Shown here in pieces: positions 47,554 to 56,705 of a stretch of 64,000 bases of DNA (the first letter of the stretch is position 1; every line of letters starts with the position of its first letter). Origin of the DNA: Streptococcus marmotae (GTDB lineage: Bacteria > Bacillota > Bacilli > Lactobacillales > Streptococcaceae). The position numbers were made by a program, and so were the translations under genes. The stretch covers positions 496,001-560,000 of the forward strand of contig NZ_CP015196.1 in assembly GCF_001623565.1 (NCBI RefSeq). Reading direction: 5' to 3'. The notes under the pieces were generated by a model. That model was not told the DNA's origin. It worked only from the letters and a program-made list of their open reading frames with translations, and did not search any database.

Positions 47554-48918
47554 CTAATATGTAACTAACTGGCGTTTGCCTGACAAGAAATAGGTACTGG
47601 TCAAGCTATCCTGACCGCCATTCACAAAGAGTTCGATGCTATTTGTATCAAGAACCACTAATACGTGGGGATTTTCAGCTTGCACAGCACGGCGTTCCGT
47701 AGACCAGGCTTCCTCTCCTTGAATCGCTTGTTTTAATGAACTGCGATCAATGTAGACTTCTTGCCTTTCTGCATCATAGCCAAATTCGATATAGTCCGCT
47801 TCGCTTCCCAATCGAAAGACCTTTCCACCACTCCAATCTCCTTGGAAATAGCCGACTTCAACTGCTCCTTGCTCAGGTAAGACGGGTAATTGCTCTAACA
47901 AGCTGGCAGGAAGTTCTTGAACCAGTACCCCGTTATCCCATTTCAATTTTCTTGGTAAGGTCATAGCACAAGCCCACTTATGGTCTAATTGATCCGTGAT
48001 ATTGGTCCGACCCCAAGTCTGCATCCAAGCAATCATAATGCGTTCCCCAGCTGTATTTTCCAAACTTTGAGGTGCATAGAAATCATGACCGTGGTCAATT
48101 TCTTTGACTGTTTCCAGTTCAAAGACCTTCTTGTCCCAATCTACACGACCTGTCATAATGACAGAAGAATTGATATTTGCATAGTCAAGACCTGTCTTTT
48201 CATATCGCATCGGCGACATAGCTAGGCAAGACACCCCATCCAATTCAAAGTAATCAGGACACTCCCACATAAAGCCTTGATGTGGCTCACCTTTTAAGAA
48301 AATAGAAGCAAAGTTCCAATTGACTAAGTCGGGTGATTCAAGTAGAACAATCGTCCCAACATCCTCACGATGTTTGGCAGCAACAACCGCATAATAATGG
48401 CCATTTTTTTCAAATAATTTTGGGTCTCGGAAATCACTGGCAATGAGCTCTTCTGGTAGCATCTCCCCTGTCGCAACTGGATTGGAGTCTAATTTTTCAA
48501 ACTGAATGCCGTCTTTGGAAAAAGCCATGTTTTGCACTTGTGAAATAGAGCCATCTGCATTAACAATATGACCGGTATACATCAACCAAAGAACATCGTC
48601 TTTGACAATAGCACTTCCTGAGAAGCAACCATCCTTATCATAAGATTGATCAGGAGCAAGGGCCACTGGGAGATGTTCCCAATGGAGCAAATCCCTACTC
48701 TTTGCATGTCCCCAGTGCATTGGCCCCCACTGTGTTCCGTAGGGATAATATTGGTAAAACAAATGGTATTCCTCTCTGAAATACACCAAACCATTCGGAT
48801 CGTTGATCCAGCCTATCGGCGCTGTAAAGTGAGCCTCAGGCTTGTACAAAGGATTCACCTCTGCTTGATGCTCCGCAATATACTCGTTGGCTTTGGTTAC
48901 ACTCAATACTTCTCCCAT
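47554..48918 (-). CDS. susH: GH32 sucrose/sucrose-6-phosphate hydrolase
   Basis: Cytoplasmic beta-fructosidase that splits imported sucrose or short fructo-oligosaccharides. It has 454 residues and no signal peptide. Catalytic motifs are WINDPNG (nucleophile Asp40), FRDPK (163-167) and MWECPDYFEL (acid/base Glu219), then a C-terminal beta-sandwich. It is the last gene of susT1-T2-X-H. The IS30 insertion lies just beyond its stop, in its terminator. The symbol follows the pneumococcal sus locus as I recall it. Confidence 0.88.
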   Translation of the reverse strand: MGEVLSVTKANEYIAEHQAEVNPLYKPEAHFTAPIGWINDPNGLVYFREEYHLFYQYYPYGTQWGPMHWGHAKSRDLLHWEHLPVALAPDQSYDKDGCFSGSAIVKDDVLWLMYTGHIVNADGSISQVQNMAFSKDGIQFEKLDSNPVATGEMLPEELIASDFRDPKLFEKNGHYYAVVAAKHREDVGTIVLLESPDLVNWNFASIFLKGEPHQGFMWECPDYFELDGVSCLAMSPMRYEKTGLDYANINSSVIMTGRVDWDKKVFELETVKEIDHGHDFYAPQSLENTAGERIMIAWMQTWGRTNITDQLDHKWACAMTLPRKLKWDNGVLVQELPASLLEQLPVLPEQGAVEVGYFQGDWSGGKVFRLGSEADYIEFGYDAERQEVYIDRSSLKQAIQGEEAWSTERRAVQAENPHVLVVLDTNSIELFVNGGQDSLTSTYFLSGKRQLVTY

Positions 48919-48937
48919 ATTTTCTCGCTCTCTATTT

Positions 48938-50557
48938 CTATTTTTGATTTTCTAAGTATTTATCGTAGTATTTTTGTTTAATGGCTAACCAATCTGACAA
49001 GCCATATTTTTCTAATTCCTTGAGATAGTCATCCCATTCTTTATCGATGTTGCCGTTAACAATCCACTCTGCACGTTTGCGATAGATATAGTCATTCATA
49101 TCTGCTTCAATTTGAGCAAGTTTATCCAAATCTTCTTCTTCCATGAAGACACGTGGGTAGATAGAATCATTGTTCATATATGGAACATAGGTCTGCTTCA
49201 AAATATCTAAGCGCCATGCAGCATCATCTGGTTTTGTTGTCACTTTACCATAGTAGCTGTCTAGGATAGCAAGAGGTCCTCCTACTTCTGTCTTCTGACG
49301 AAGCTCTCCTGGTGCTGTTCCTTCAAGTGGCAAGTGTTTCAAACTATTGGTTGCTTTGTCAAATTCAAAGATATTTTGTTGCGTATCATCGCCATAAGTC
49401 CCCCAGTTATTTTGAACAGATTGCAATGGTGCATACTGGGCATCAATCCATTTAGCTGTCAATTCAAGGTTTTTATTAGCACTTGTAATCACCATACGGT
49501 CGCGTGAGAAGCCCATTCCATTTGTACGAGCCACATGTTTTTTACCGCTTGGTCCTGCTAGGACTGGTAGGACATCATAGCTATCGTTAAAACCTGAAAC
49601 GTTCGCCTTATCCCATGTAAAGTAAACCCCATATTGATGTTCGCCACCTTTTGCAATATAGGTGTTCCAATCTTGCTCAAAGGCTTCTGGATCAAGCAAC
49701 CCTTTTTCTTGCAATTGACGAATAAATTTTACACCTTCTTTGTATTCTGGGTTGTCAGCCGTAAAGTCTACCACACCGTCATTTCCAACGACCAAGTGAT
49801 CATCGTTATCCCCGATACCAAACGCTCCAAACAAGAGTTTGAAATCTTCATTTCCACCAGCATTGATAAAGGACATTGGAATTTCATCAGCTTTACCATT
49901 TCCATTTGGATCTTGTGTCTTGAAGGCTTCTAGAACTTTCACCAATTCATCTGTGGTAGTTGGCATTTCAAGATTTAATTTTTTCAGCCAATCTTTGTTA
50001 ATCCAAGCCATGTCATTCACAGAGTGAATCGATTCTTTTCCGTCACCCAATTCCTCAATCCAAGGGAATGAATAGATATGACCATCTGGTGCTGTCATCA
50101 AGGCACGGTATTCTGGCTTCTCTTCCAAAATCTTCTGCAAGTTTGGCATGTATTTCTCAATCAAATCTTCAACCGGAATAATCACACCTTGTTTTGCCCA
50201 TTTAACCAATTCGACATCAGAAGCACCGTCATTATGAATAGCATCTGGCAAGTCACCTGACGAAATATCCAAATTACGTTTTTCACCAAAATCAGATGAA
50301 TAGTTTGTCCAGTCAATATGGACACCTGTTTCTTCCTCTAAACGTTGGTAAATCAATTTATCATTCGGATCTTTGGGAGCCAGTGGTGAACTACCTGTGA
50401 TAAATTTCAAGGTCACTTTTTCCTTGAGCGGGAAAGAAACATTTTCGAGCTTGTAATCTGGACTTGAAGCTGTATTTTTGCTACCACAAGCAGCCAAGAC
50501 CAAAGTAGATGTTGCTAATAGAGTCGCACTAAGACTCATCCATTTTTTCATTTTCAT
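48938..50557 (-). CDS. susX: sugar ABC transporter substrate-binding lipoprotein
   Basis: Extracellular binding protein of 539 residues. The lipobox LVLAAC gives a lipidated cysteine. The large family-1-like fold contains GDLPDAIHNDG, WINKDWLKKLNLEMPTT and DPNGNGKADEIPMSF, the last a calcium-loop-like segment typical of the LipO/LplA subgroup. It belongs with two permeases of the LplB/LplC type. No ATPase is encoded here, so a shared one such as MsmK probably drives it. Confidence 0.9.
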   Translation of the reverse strand: MKMKKWMSLSATLLATSTLVLAACGSKNTASSPDYKLENVSFPLKEKVTLKFITGSSPLAPKDPNDKLIYQRLEEETGVHIDWTNYSSDFGEKRNLDISSGDLPDAIHNDGASDVELVKWAKQGVIIPVEDLIEKYMPNLQKILEEKPEYRALMTAPDGHIYSFPWIEELGDGKESIHSVNDMAWINKDWLKKLNLEMPTTTDELVKVLEAFKTQDPNGNGKADEIPMSFINAGGNEDFKLLFGAFGIGDNDDHLVVGNDGVVDFTADNPEYKEGVKFIRQLQEKGLLDPEAFEQDWNTYIAKGGEHQYGVYFTWDKANVSGFNDSYDVLPVLAGPSGKKHVARTNGMGFSRDRMVITSANKNLELTAKWIDAQYAPLQSVQNNWGTYGDDTQQNIFEFDKATNSLKHLPLEGTAPGELRQKTEVGGPLAILDSYYGKVTTKPDDAAWRLDILKQTYVPYMNNDSIYPRVFMEEEDLDKLAQIEADMNDYIYRKRAEWIVNGNIDKEWDDYLKELEKYGLSDWLAIKQKYYDKYLENQK

Positions 50558-50623
50558 GAGAAAACTCCTTTTTTATTAATACAAATTTACTGATACTCTC
50601 TAAAAACTAATTTTCAGCGAGTA

Positions 50624-51511
50624 TTACCCTTTCAATGATCCTGCCATAATACCCTTATCAAAGTATTTCTGGAAGAATGGATACATAACAATCAACGGTA
50701 AACTAGAGATAACAATTGTTGCATACTTAATCATTTCTGCAATCCGTTTCATTTCATTCATCGCAGCCTGAGCCCCAATCATATCTTTTCCTGGCTCACT
50801 TTGAATCAAAATCTTCCGCAAAACAAGTTGAAGCGGTTCTAAGTTTGGATCTTTGATATAAATCATGGCATCAAAGTATGAATTCCATTGTCCGACAAAA
50901 GCATATAGGAAAAGGACAAACATGATTGGCTTAGCAAGTGGCAACATAATCTTGACAAAGATTTCTAAATCATTTGCTCCGTCAATATAGGCTGCTTCTA
51001 ACAACTCATCTGGAATACCTTGGAAATAAGTCCGTGCCAAAATGATATTCCACACATTAATAGCACCTGGTACAATAATGGCCCATACGGTATTTAGCAT
51101 CCCCAAATCTTTCACAAGCAAATAAGTTGGAACCAGACCTCCACCAAAGAACATGGTAAAGATGAGAAAGGCATTAATCCATTTCTTTCCAACCAAATCC
51201 TTTTTCGATAAGGGATAGGCGGTCAGAACGGATAAAAACACCGTTAGAGTAGCAAAACTGAAGGAGTAAAAGAGAGAATTGAAGAAACCTCTTATAATTG
51301 ACTTGTCACTAAATACCCTTTGATAGCCTTCAACCGTCCAATCAGCCGGATTAAAACTAATTCCTTTGCTAACAAGCACTTGAGGATCCATAAAGGAAGC
51401 TACTAAAATATAGATTAGCGGAACAAGTGTAATAAGGACCAAAAAGGCAATGATGATTTTATTGACAACTAGCATCCGCCGGTCAAATTTCGTATAAATC
51501 TGCGTATTCAT
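50624..51511 (-). CDS. susT2: sugar ABC transporter permease (LplC/YtcP type)
   Basis: Membrane protein of 295 residues with six helices. The EAA loop reads ELLEAAYIDGANDLEIFVKIMLPLAKPI, where it contacts the ATPase. The C-terminus YFDKGIMAGSLKG is typical of LplC proteins. It starts 11 bp after susT1. Confidence 0.92.
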   Translation of the reverse strand: MNTQIYTKFDRRMLVVNKIIIAFLVLITLVPLIYILVASFMDPQVLVSKGISFNPADWTVEGYQRVFSDKSIIRGFFNSLFYSFSFATLTVFLSVLTAYPLSKKDLVGKKWINAFLIFTMFFGGGLVPTYLLVKDLGMLNTVWAIIVPGAINVWNIILARTYFQGIPDELLEAAYIDGANDLEIFVKIMLPLAKPIMFVLFLYAFVGQWNSYFDAMIYIKDPNLEPLQLVLRKILIQSEPGKDMIGAQAAMNEMKRIAEMIKYATIVISSLPLIVMYPFFQKYFDKGIMAGSLKG

Positions 51512-51522
51512 TTTATCCTCCC

Positions 51523-52437
51523 TTATAATCCTTGACCATCATTCATTCGTTTCACAATTTGATTCACTGCAACCAATAAGATAACGTTGATAACGGCATT
51601 GAAGAGCCCTACTGCTGTCGAGTAAGAATAATCTCCTGAGACAAGACCGACCTTATAAACATAGGTTGAGATAATCTCGGAACTCGTCAAGTTGAGTGAT
51701 GTTTGCATCAAGAAGGCTTTTTCATAGCCGACATTCATGATATTTCCAGCTGCCAGCACAAATTGAATCACCATAACAGGTCTTAAGGCTGGCAAATCAA
51801 TATGCCAAATTCGTTGGAAAATATTGGCACCATCCATCTTCGCTGCTTCAATCAGGGACGTATCTACATTGACCAAGGTTGCTGTATACAGTGTAGAAGC
51901 CCAACCCATTCCTTGCCAGATTCCACTAAAAATATAAAGTGGTCTGAAGGCATTGGGATCGGTCAAAAAGTTCGCTTTAATCCCAAAAAGTGATAGTAGG
52001 CTATTGATTGGACCTCCAACTGAGAAGAAGAGAAATATCATTCCGACAATAACCACAACAGAGATAAAGTTTGGTGCATACAGAATGAGTTGAATCCGCT
52101 TTTTCGCCTTATCGCTTAGTAACTGATTGAGCATAATTGCCAAGATAATCGGTGGTAAGAAACCTAACAGCAAGCCATACACACTTAATTTCAAGGTGTT
52201 CCCTAACAAAATACCGAAGTTAGGAGAGGAGAGAAATTTAGTGAATTCTTGAAATCCAATCCACTCACTTCCCATTACACCCTTTAAAGGGTTGTAATCT
52301 TTAAAGGCAATCAAGACACCGTACATCGGTATGTACTTAAAGACAAACGTCAACAACAAGCCAGGAAATAGCATCATTAGCAATACTTTTTGCCGTTTGA
52401 TCCTACTCCACAAAGAGTAATCCTTTCCTACGTTCAT
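51523..52437 (-). CDS. susT1: sugar ABC transporter permease (LplB type)
   Basis: Membrane protein of 304 residues with six helices. The EAA loop reads SLIEAAKMDGANIFQRIWHIDLPALRPV. The N-terminus YIPMYGVLIAFKDYNPLKGV is typical of LplB proteins. It is the first gene of the operon. AAAGGAGG lies between the ATG and a GAAACGTTTC operator. Confidence 0.92.
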   Translation of the reverse strand: MNVGKDYSLWSRIKRQKVLLMMLFPGLLLTFVFKYIPMYGVLIAFKDYNPLKGVMGSEWIGFQEFTKFLSSPNFGILLGNTLKLSVYGLLLGFLPPIILAIMLNQLLSDKAKKRIQLILYAPNFISVVVIVGMIFLFFSVGGPINSLLSLFGIKANFLTDPNAFRPLYIFSGIWQGMGWASTLYTATLVNVDTSLIEAAKMDGANIFQRIWHIDLPALRPVMVIQFVLAAGNIMNVGYEKAFLMQTSLNLTSSEIISTYVYKVGLVSGDYSYSTAVGLFNAVINVILLVAVNQIVKRMNDGQGL

Positions 52438-52448
52438 AATTCCTCCTT

Positions 52449-52462
52449 TTGAAACGTTTCAA
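52449..52462 (-). promoter_or_regulatory. sus operator 1
   Basis: Perfect palindrome TTGAAACGTTTCAA directly upstream of the susT1 ribosome-binding site, typical of LacI-family binding. Confidence 0.8.
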
Positions 52463-52510
52463 ATTTGAGAGAAAGGAGAAAACCTATTCACTCTTAATAG
52501 ATTTTCTTTT

Positions 52511-52524
52511 TTGAAACGTTTCAG
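52511..52524 (-). promoter_or_regulatory. sus operator 2
   Basis: TTGAAACGTTTCAG, palindromic over 12 bp, centred 62 bp from operator 1 (about six helical turns). The pair could allow looping. I see no clear -10 between them. Confidence 0.78.
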
Positions 52525-52561
52525 TTTTGTTGTAAAAAATAAATTTCCTACCTATAGTCTA

Positions 52562-53587
52562 TCATTGGTAGCGCTTTCTGTCAAGTGTTTTTAAAAATTT
52601 TTTTGTTGTTTTTCCTTCAACATAGGAAATTGGTAAAATACTTTGGAGTTTAGGCTTTTGATTTTGTATGATAGCTAGCAAAATATCTACAGCTGTTTGA
52701 GCCATCTGCTTTAAGGGTTGCTTAATCGTAGATACATGGTAGTTTCTATCATTAGAAAAACGAATACCATCATAACCTATCACTTGAACATCATCAGGGA
52801 CTCGTTTACCTTGTTTCTCTAGAATAGCAATCACATCTAAAGCTGTAAAATCATTGATTGCAAAGATACCATCAATTTGCGGATGTTGTTCCAGAAAAGC
52901 TTCTAGCTGTTCTAGAAAATTATCAAATGGCTCTTCTAAATCAAAAATCAAGCATTCCTTATCCGTCAACCTTACTGTCTCTTCAAAAAATTGACGGCGT
53001 TTTTTGGTCTCATTGACCGTGTTGTTGTGACTCCCCACAAAAGCTAGATGCTGGCAACCCTTTTCTAAAAGCATTTGCGCTGCAAGTTCACCACCTGTTT
53101 GATTATCAGATGTGACACAAGCAATTTCCTTATCCTGATACGTTCTATCAATACTTACAAAAGGAATATTCGATGCTAAATAATCTTCAATTGGACTATA
53201 GGTAATCGCAATAATGCCGTCTACCTTATTTTGTCTCAACATAGATAAATATTCAATCTCTTTTTTTGCGCCATCTGTATTGCACAGCAATAATTTATAA
53301 TTCTTCTTGCTGAGGGCTTCTTCAACAAAAAAGGCAAACTCGCTAAAGAATGGATGCCAAATGGTCGGCAGAATTAAAGCGACTGTCTCTGTCCGATTGG
53401 TTTTCATTCCTCGGGCATAAACATCTGGAATATAATCAAGCTCAGCAATCGCTTGTTGAACCTTTTCAAGCGTTGTTTTCTTAATACCTTGCTCTTGGTT
53501 GATGACACGCGATACTGTACCTACACTGACGCCCGCTCGCTGTGCTACATCTTTCATTGTAACCGATTTTTTTTGCTTATCCTCCAT
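52562..53587 (-). CDS. susR: LacI-family regulator of the sus operon
   Basis: Repressor of 341 residues from the ATG behind AAAGGAGGTGA. The extended reading from 53650 adds residues without family similarity. The helix-turn-helix is MKDVAQRAGVSVGTVSRVIN with hinge, then a periplasmic-binding-like sensor domain. It is encoded immediately upstream of susT1 on the same strand. Two GAAACGTTTC operators lie in the gap. A cre-like site (53624-53637) lies beside its own promoter. Confidence 0.88.
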   Translation of the reverse strand: MEDKQKKSVTMKDVAQRAGVSVGTVSRVINQEQGIKKTTLEKVQQAIAELDYIPDVYARGMKTNRTETVALILPTIWHPFFSEFAFFVEEALSKKNYKLLLCNTDGAKKEIEYLSMLRQNKVDGIIAITYSPIEDYLASNIPFVSIDRTYQDKEIACVTSDNQTGGELAAQMLLEKGCQHLAFVGSHNNTVNETKKRRQFFEETVRLTDKECLIFDLEEPFDNFLEQLEAFLEQHPQIDGIFAINDFTALDVIAILEKQGKRVPDDVQVIGYDGIRFSNDRNYHVSTIKQPLKQMAQTAVDILLAIIQNQKPKLQSILPISYVEGKTTKKFLKTLDRKRYQ

Positions 53588-53609
53588 CACTTCACCTCCT
53601 TTGTTTTTT

Positions 53610-53637
53610 ATTATATCATTTTTTGAAATCGTTTTCC
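53610..53637 (-). promoter_or_regulatory. susR promoter with candidate cre site
   Basis: Extended -10 TGATATAAT (53610-53618 on the plus strand) and, just upstream, a cre-like TGAAATCGTTTTCC (53624-53637) with 13 of 14 positions fitting TGWAANCGNTNWCA. It suggests CcpA control, or binding of SusR itself. Confidence 0.5.
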
Positions 53638-53733
53638 ATATTTTTTTCAAGAAATAGATTATCTAGCTATGAAAGTACAAAAGAAACCCATTCCTAATCT
53701 ACAAGAATAAGTCGTTTTCTCACCAATATAGAC

Positions 53734-53768
53734 TAGCAAAAAAGCCAAGCACTACTGCTCAGCTTTCT
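53734..53768 (-). terminator. terminator of fakA
   Basis: Stem AAAGCTGAGCA/TGCTTGGCTTT with G-T pairs and TTTTTG tail on the minus strand. Confidence 0.7.
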
Positions 53769-53772
53769 CATT

Positions 53773-55440
53773 CTATTCAACACTAAACAAATATGGGTAT
53801 ACTGGTTGGCCACCTTGGTGGATTTCCACTTCAATGTCTTCAAATTTTTCTTCTAATGCTTCGGCGAGGGTTTCGGCTAATTCTTGATGACCATCTTCTC
53901 CAACGTAGATAGTAACAATCTCGCTGTCTTCATCTAGCATCGCTTCAAAAGTTGCCTCTAGCGTTGCCATCATATCAGGATTAGACACAACAATCTTACT
54001 GTCAACCATGCCAAGATTGTCATTTTCATGAATTTCAAGACCGTCAATCGTCGTATCACGAACTGCCGTCGTCACACTACCACTTTTAACATCGACAAGC
54101 GAAGCTGTCATCGCTTCAAAGTTTGCTTCAATATCGCGGCTTGGATCAAAGGCTAATAAACTAGTAAATCCTTGCGGAATCGTCCGTGTTTCCACGACTT
54201 TGACAGCTACTTCTGCAACTTCTGCTGCTGATTGAGCCGCCATTAAGATGTTCTTATTATTCGGCAGTAAGATAACGTTGCGTGCATTGACCAAATCAAT
54301 TGCCTTCACAAAGTCTTCGGTAGAAGGATTCATGGTTTGACCACCTGAAATCACATAGTCTACCCCTTGTGACTTGAAGATTTCAGTTAAACCTTCACCC
54401 GCTGCAACAGCAATCACTGCGTATTCTGTTTGTTCAGCTGGCTTTTGGAAACTTTCTTCTTTTTCCACCTGCGCTTCGTGTTGCTCACGCATATTATCTA
54501 CTTTGACCTTGACCAAACTACCATATTGAAGACCTGCCTGCATAACCAGTCCTGGATCCTCCGTATGGACGTGGACTTTCACGATTTCATCATCATTCAC
54601 TACCAAGAGAGAATCCCCTAAGTCATTCAAATAGGTACGAAATTCTTCGTAATCAAATTCTTTTACATAAGTTGGCCCTTGACGAAGAGCCACCATGATT
54701 TCTGTACAGTAACCAAATGTAATATCTTCTGTTGCAACATGTCCCGCTACTGACTTATGATGCTCTGCATTAATCATCCCAGACATCACCGCAGGAGTTG
54801 CTTCAAAATCATCAGAAGCAATGTATTCACCAGTTAAAGCCGCTAAAAAGCCTTCATAGATATAAACCAGACCTTGGCCACCAGAATCTACTACACCAAC
54901 TTCTTTCAATACCGGAAGCAAATCTGGTGTTTTCTTGAGTGCACGTTTTGCTCCCTCTAGGGTTGCACGCATCACTTCAACTGCATCATCTGTCTGCTCA
55001 GATTTTTTCAAAGCTGCAGTTGCTGCACCACGAGATACCGTAAGGATTGTCCCTTCAACCGGCTTCATTACCGCTTTATAAGCTACTTCAACACCATGCT
55101 GGAAGGCTTGTGCTAGGTCTTTTCCTGTTAACTCGTCTTTTCCTTTAACTGATTGGCCAAAACCACGGAATAATTGAGAAGTGATTACTCCTGAATTTCC
55201 ACGAGCTCCCATCAACAAGCCTTTGGATAAAATTTGAGCTGCTTCACCAACCGTATTAGCAGGTTTATCAGACACTTCTTTTGCACCATTGGTAATGGTC
55301 ATGCCCATATTGGTTCCTGTATCTCCATCTGGAACAGGAAAGACATTTAATGAATTCACATATTCTGCTTGTTTATTCAGACGAGTTGATGCAGCTTGCA
55401 CCATTTCTTGAAATAAACTAGTTGTAATTTTAGACACCAT
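53773..55440 (-). CDS. fakA: fatty acid kinase catalytic subunit FakA (YloV)
   Basis: Phosphorylates exogenous fatty acids bound to a FakB partner. It has 555 residues. The N-terminal DhaL-type kinase domain has NVFPVPDGDTGTNM (metal-binding aspartates), MGARGNSGVITSQLFRGF and VVDSGGQGLVYIYEGF. A middle domain and the C-terminal FakB-like fold (AVAAGEGLTEIFKSQGVDYVISGGQTMNPS) follow. Its ATG overlaps the stop of the Asp23 gene, the usual yloU-yloV pairing. Confidence 0.92.
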   Translation of the reverse strand: MVSKITTSLFQEMVQAASTRLNKQAEYVNSLNVFPVPDGDTGTNMGMTITNGAKEVSDKPANTVGEAAQILSKGLLMGARGNSGVITSQLFRGFGQSVKGKDELTGKDLAQAFQHGVEVAYKAVMKPVEGTILTVSRGAATAALKKSEQTDDAVEVMRATLEGAKRALKKTPDLLPVLKEVGVVDSGGQGLVYIYEGFLAALTGEYIASDDFEATPAVMSGMINAEHHKSVAGHVATEDITFGYCTEIMVALRQGPTYVKEFDYEEFRTYLNDLGDSLLVVNDDEIVKVHVHTEDPGLVMQAGLQYGSLVKVKVDNMREQHEAQVEKEESFQKPAEQTEYAVIAVAAGEGLTEIFKSQGVDYVISGGQTMNPSTEDFVKAIDLVNARNVILLPNNKNILMAAQSAAEVAEVAVKVVETRTIPQGFTSLLAFDPSRDIEANFEAMTASLVDVKSGSVTTAVRDTTIDGLEIHENDNLGMVDSKIVVSNPDMMATLEATFEAMLDEDSEIVTIYVGEDGHQELAETLAEALEEKFEDIEVEIHQGGQPVYPYLFSVE

Positions 55441-55805
55441 TATTCTCCTACGACTTTGATATTTTGAATATAGACATTGACCGTATCTGCTGCAATCCCT
55501 AATTGATTTTCCAAGTTAAATTTCACACGCTCTTGGATATTACGAGAAACCTCACTGATTTTGACACCATAGCTCATCACAGTATAGACATCTACTGCGA
55601 TATGCCCTCCTTCTGTCGTCTTAATCACAACACCCTTGGCATAATTTTCCTTACCGAGAAGCGCTTGGAAATTATCCTTAATCGCAGATTTGCTGGCCAT
55701 ACCAACAACGCCAAAAATCTCTGTCGTAGCACCACCCACAACCGTAGCAATGACATCATCTGTTAGCTCAATCTGGCCATCTTTTGTATTGATTTTAACC
55801 GTCAT
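55440..55805 (-). CDS. Asp23/Gls24 family protein (YloU)
   Basis: Small envelope-stress-type protein of 121 residues. VVGGATTEIFGVVGMASKSA and VDVYTVMSYGVKISEVSRNIQERVKFNLEN are diagnostic of the family. The family is associated with the membrane or fatty acid metabolism. It overlaps fakA by 1 bp and is surely cotranscribed. Confidence 0.93.
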   Translation of the reverse strand: MTVKINTKDGQIELTDDVIATVVGGATTEIFGVVGMASKSAIKDNFQALLGKENYAKGVVIKTTEGGHIAVDVYTVMSYGVKISEVSRNIQERVKFNLENQLGIAADTVNVYIQNIKVVGE

Positions 55806-56026
55806 TTTTCGTACCTCAAATCATTTTATCACTCTATTTTACCATATTTTCTCACGAGTGTAAAAAACTAGGCTGTTACAGCAGATTAGACTTTTCAAAC
55901 GGATAGTAGCACGCCTTCGGCAATAAAATAAAAAAGGTCATTGGACTGTCTCGGATTGCAGAAAAAGTTTTTTTGAGATACTTTTCTTAGGTGGTACGGA
56001 CGGTAGCGACTTCCTGTGGAGTAAAA

Positions 56027-56124
56027 TAATCCAGTGGATTATTTTAGCCCGAGCCCAGAAACAAAGGAGCGAGGATAATCGATTTCAGCGAAATCACGAC
56101 TTCTGTCTCACTCCCACTTTTAGC
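56027..56124 (+). repeat. MITE-like intergenic repeat, copy D
   Basis: AATCCAGTGGATT hairpin, then AGCCCGAGCCCAGAAACAAA, a GATTTCAGCGAAATC hairpin and the CTCACTCCC arm with TTTT. It matches copy C and the left half of B. Confidence 0.7.
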
Positions 56125-56284
56125 ACGGCGGTGGTGGCGGTATTATGCTCGCTACGCTCGCAAATTTTCTAACCTTGAAACTACAGAAATTTAAATATTG
56201 TTGTAATGTTTTTCTGAATTGTGAGGTTTGCCTACATTCTGAAACAGCTTATCAGGCTATCTGCATTTTCCGGTTTTAAGATTC

Positions 56285-56369
56285 AGAGAAAAAGAAGTCC
56301 ACCGGACTTCTAAACTCGCTATTCTGTTTTCTTAGCTCGTGAAAAAGAGGTCCACCGGACCTCTAGACT
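56285..56369 (-). terminator. two tandem terminators after rpmB
   Basis: AGAGGTCC/GGACCTCT (56346-56364) and AGAAGTCC/GGACTTCT (56293-56311), each with a 3-nt loop and followed by TTTTT on the minus strand. They are embedded in a near-repeated unit of about 53 bp that includes AAACAGAATAGCGAGT and ACGAGCT. Confidence 0.85.
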
Positions 56370-56384
56370 CGCTATTCTGTTTTT

Positions 56385-56573
56385 TTAAACACGTTCAATT
56401 TTACCTGATTTAAGTGCGCGAGCTGAAGCCCAAACTTTTTTAGGTTTTCCATCAATCAAAACAGTTACTTTTTGAAGATTTGGTTTTACCGCACGTTTTG
56501 TTTGGTTCATCGCATGTGAACGGTTGTTTCCTGATACAGTTTTACGACCTGTAAAATAACATACTTTAGCCAT
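56385..56573 (-). CDS. rpmB: 50S ribosomal protein L28
   Basis: Large-subunit protein of 62 residues. [20 protein letters not shown] and [32 protein letters not shown] are diagnostic. GAGGAGG precedes the ATG. It is monocistronic and ends in a double terminator. Confidence 0.97.
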   Translation of the reverse strand: MAKVCYFTGRKTVSGNNRSHAMNQTKRAVKPNLQKVTVLIDGKPKKVWASARALKSGKIERV

Positions 56574-56705
56574 GTGTATTCCTCCTCATTTGATCAAATA
56601 TTACGGATGTGCTAGCACCACATACTTGACTATTCTACCAAAAAATATGACTCTTGGCAAGAAGAACTTTTAATTTTTTTAAAATCAGCACATTGTCAAG
56701 CCAAG

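Larger units (their letters stand above)
55806..56384. other. spacer with repeat copy D and rpmB terminator array
   Basis: No gene. Copy D of the intergenic repeat lies at about 55990-56124, and paired hairpins at 56285-56364 follow rpmB. The middle (about 56125-56280) shows nothing I can name. Confidence 0.7.
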
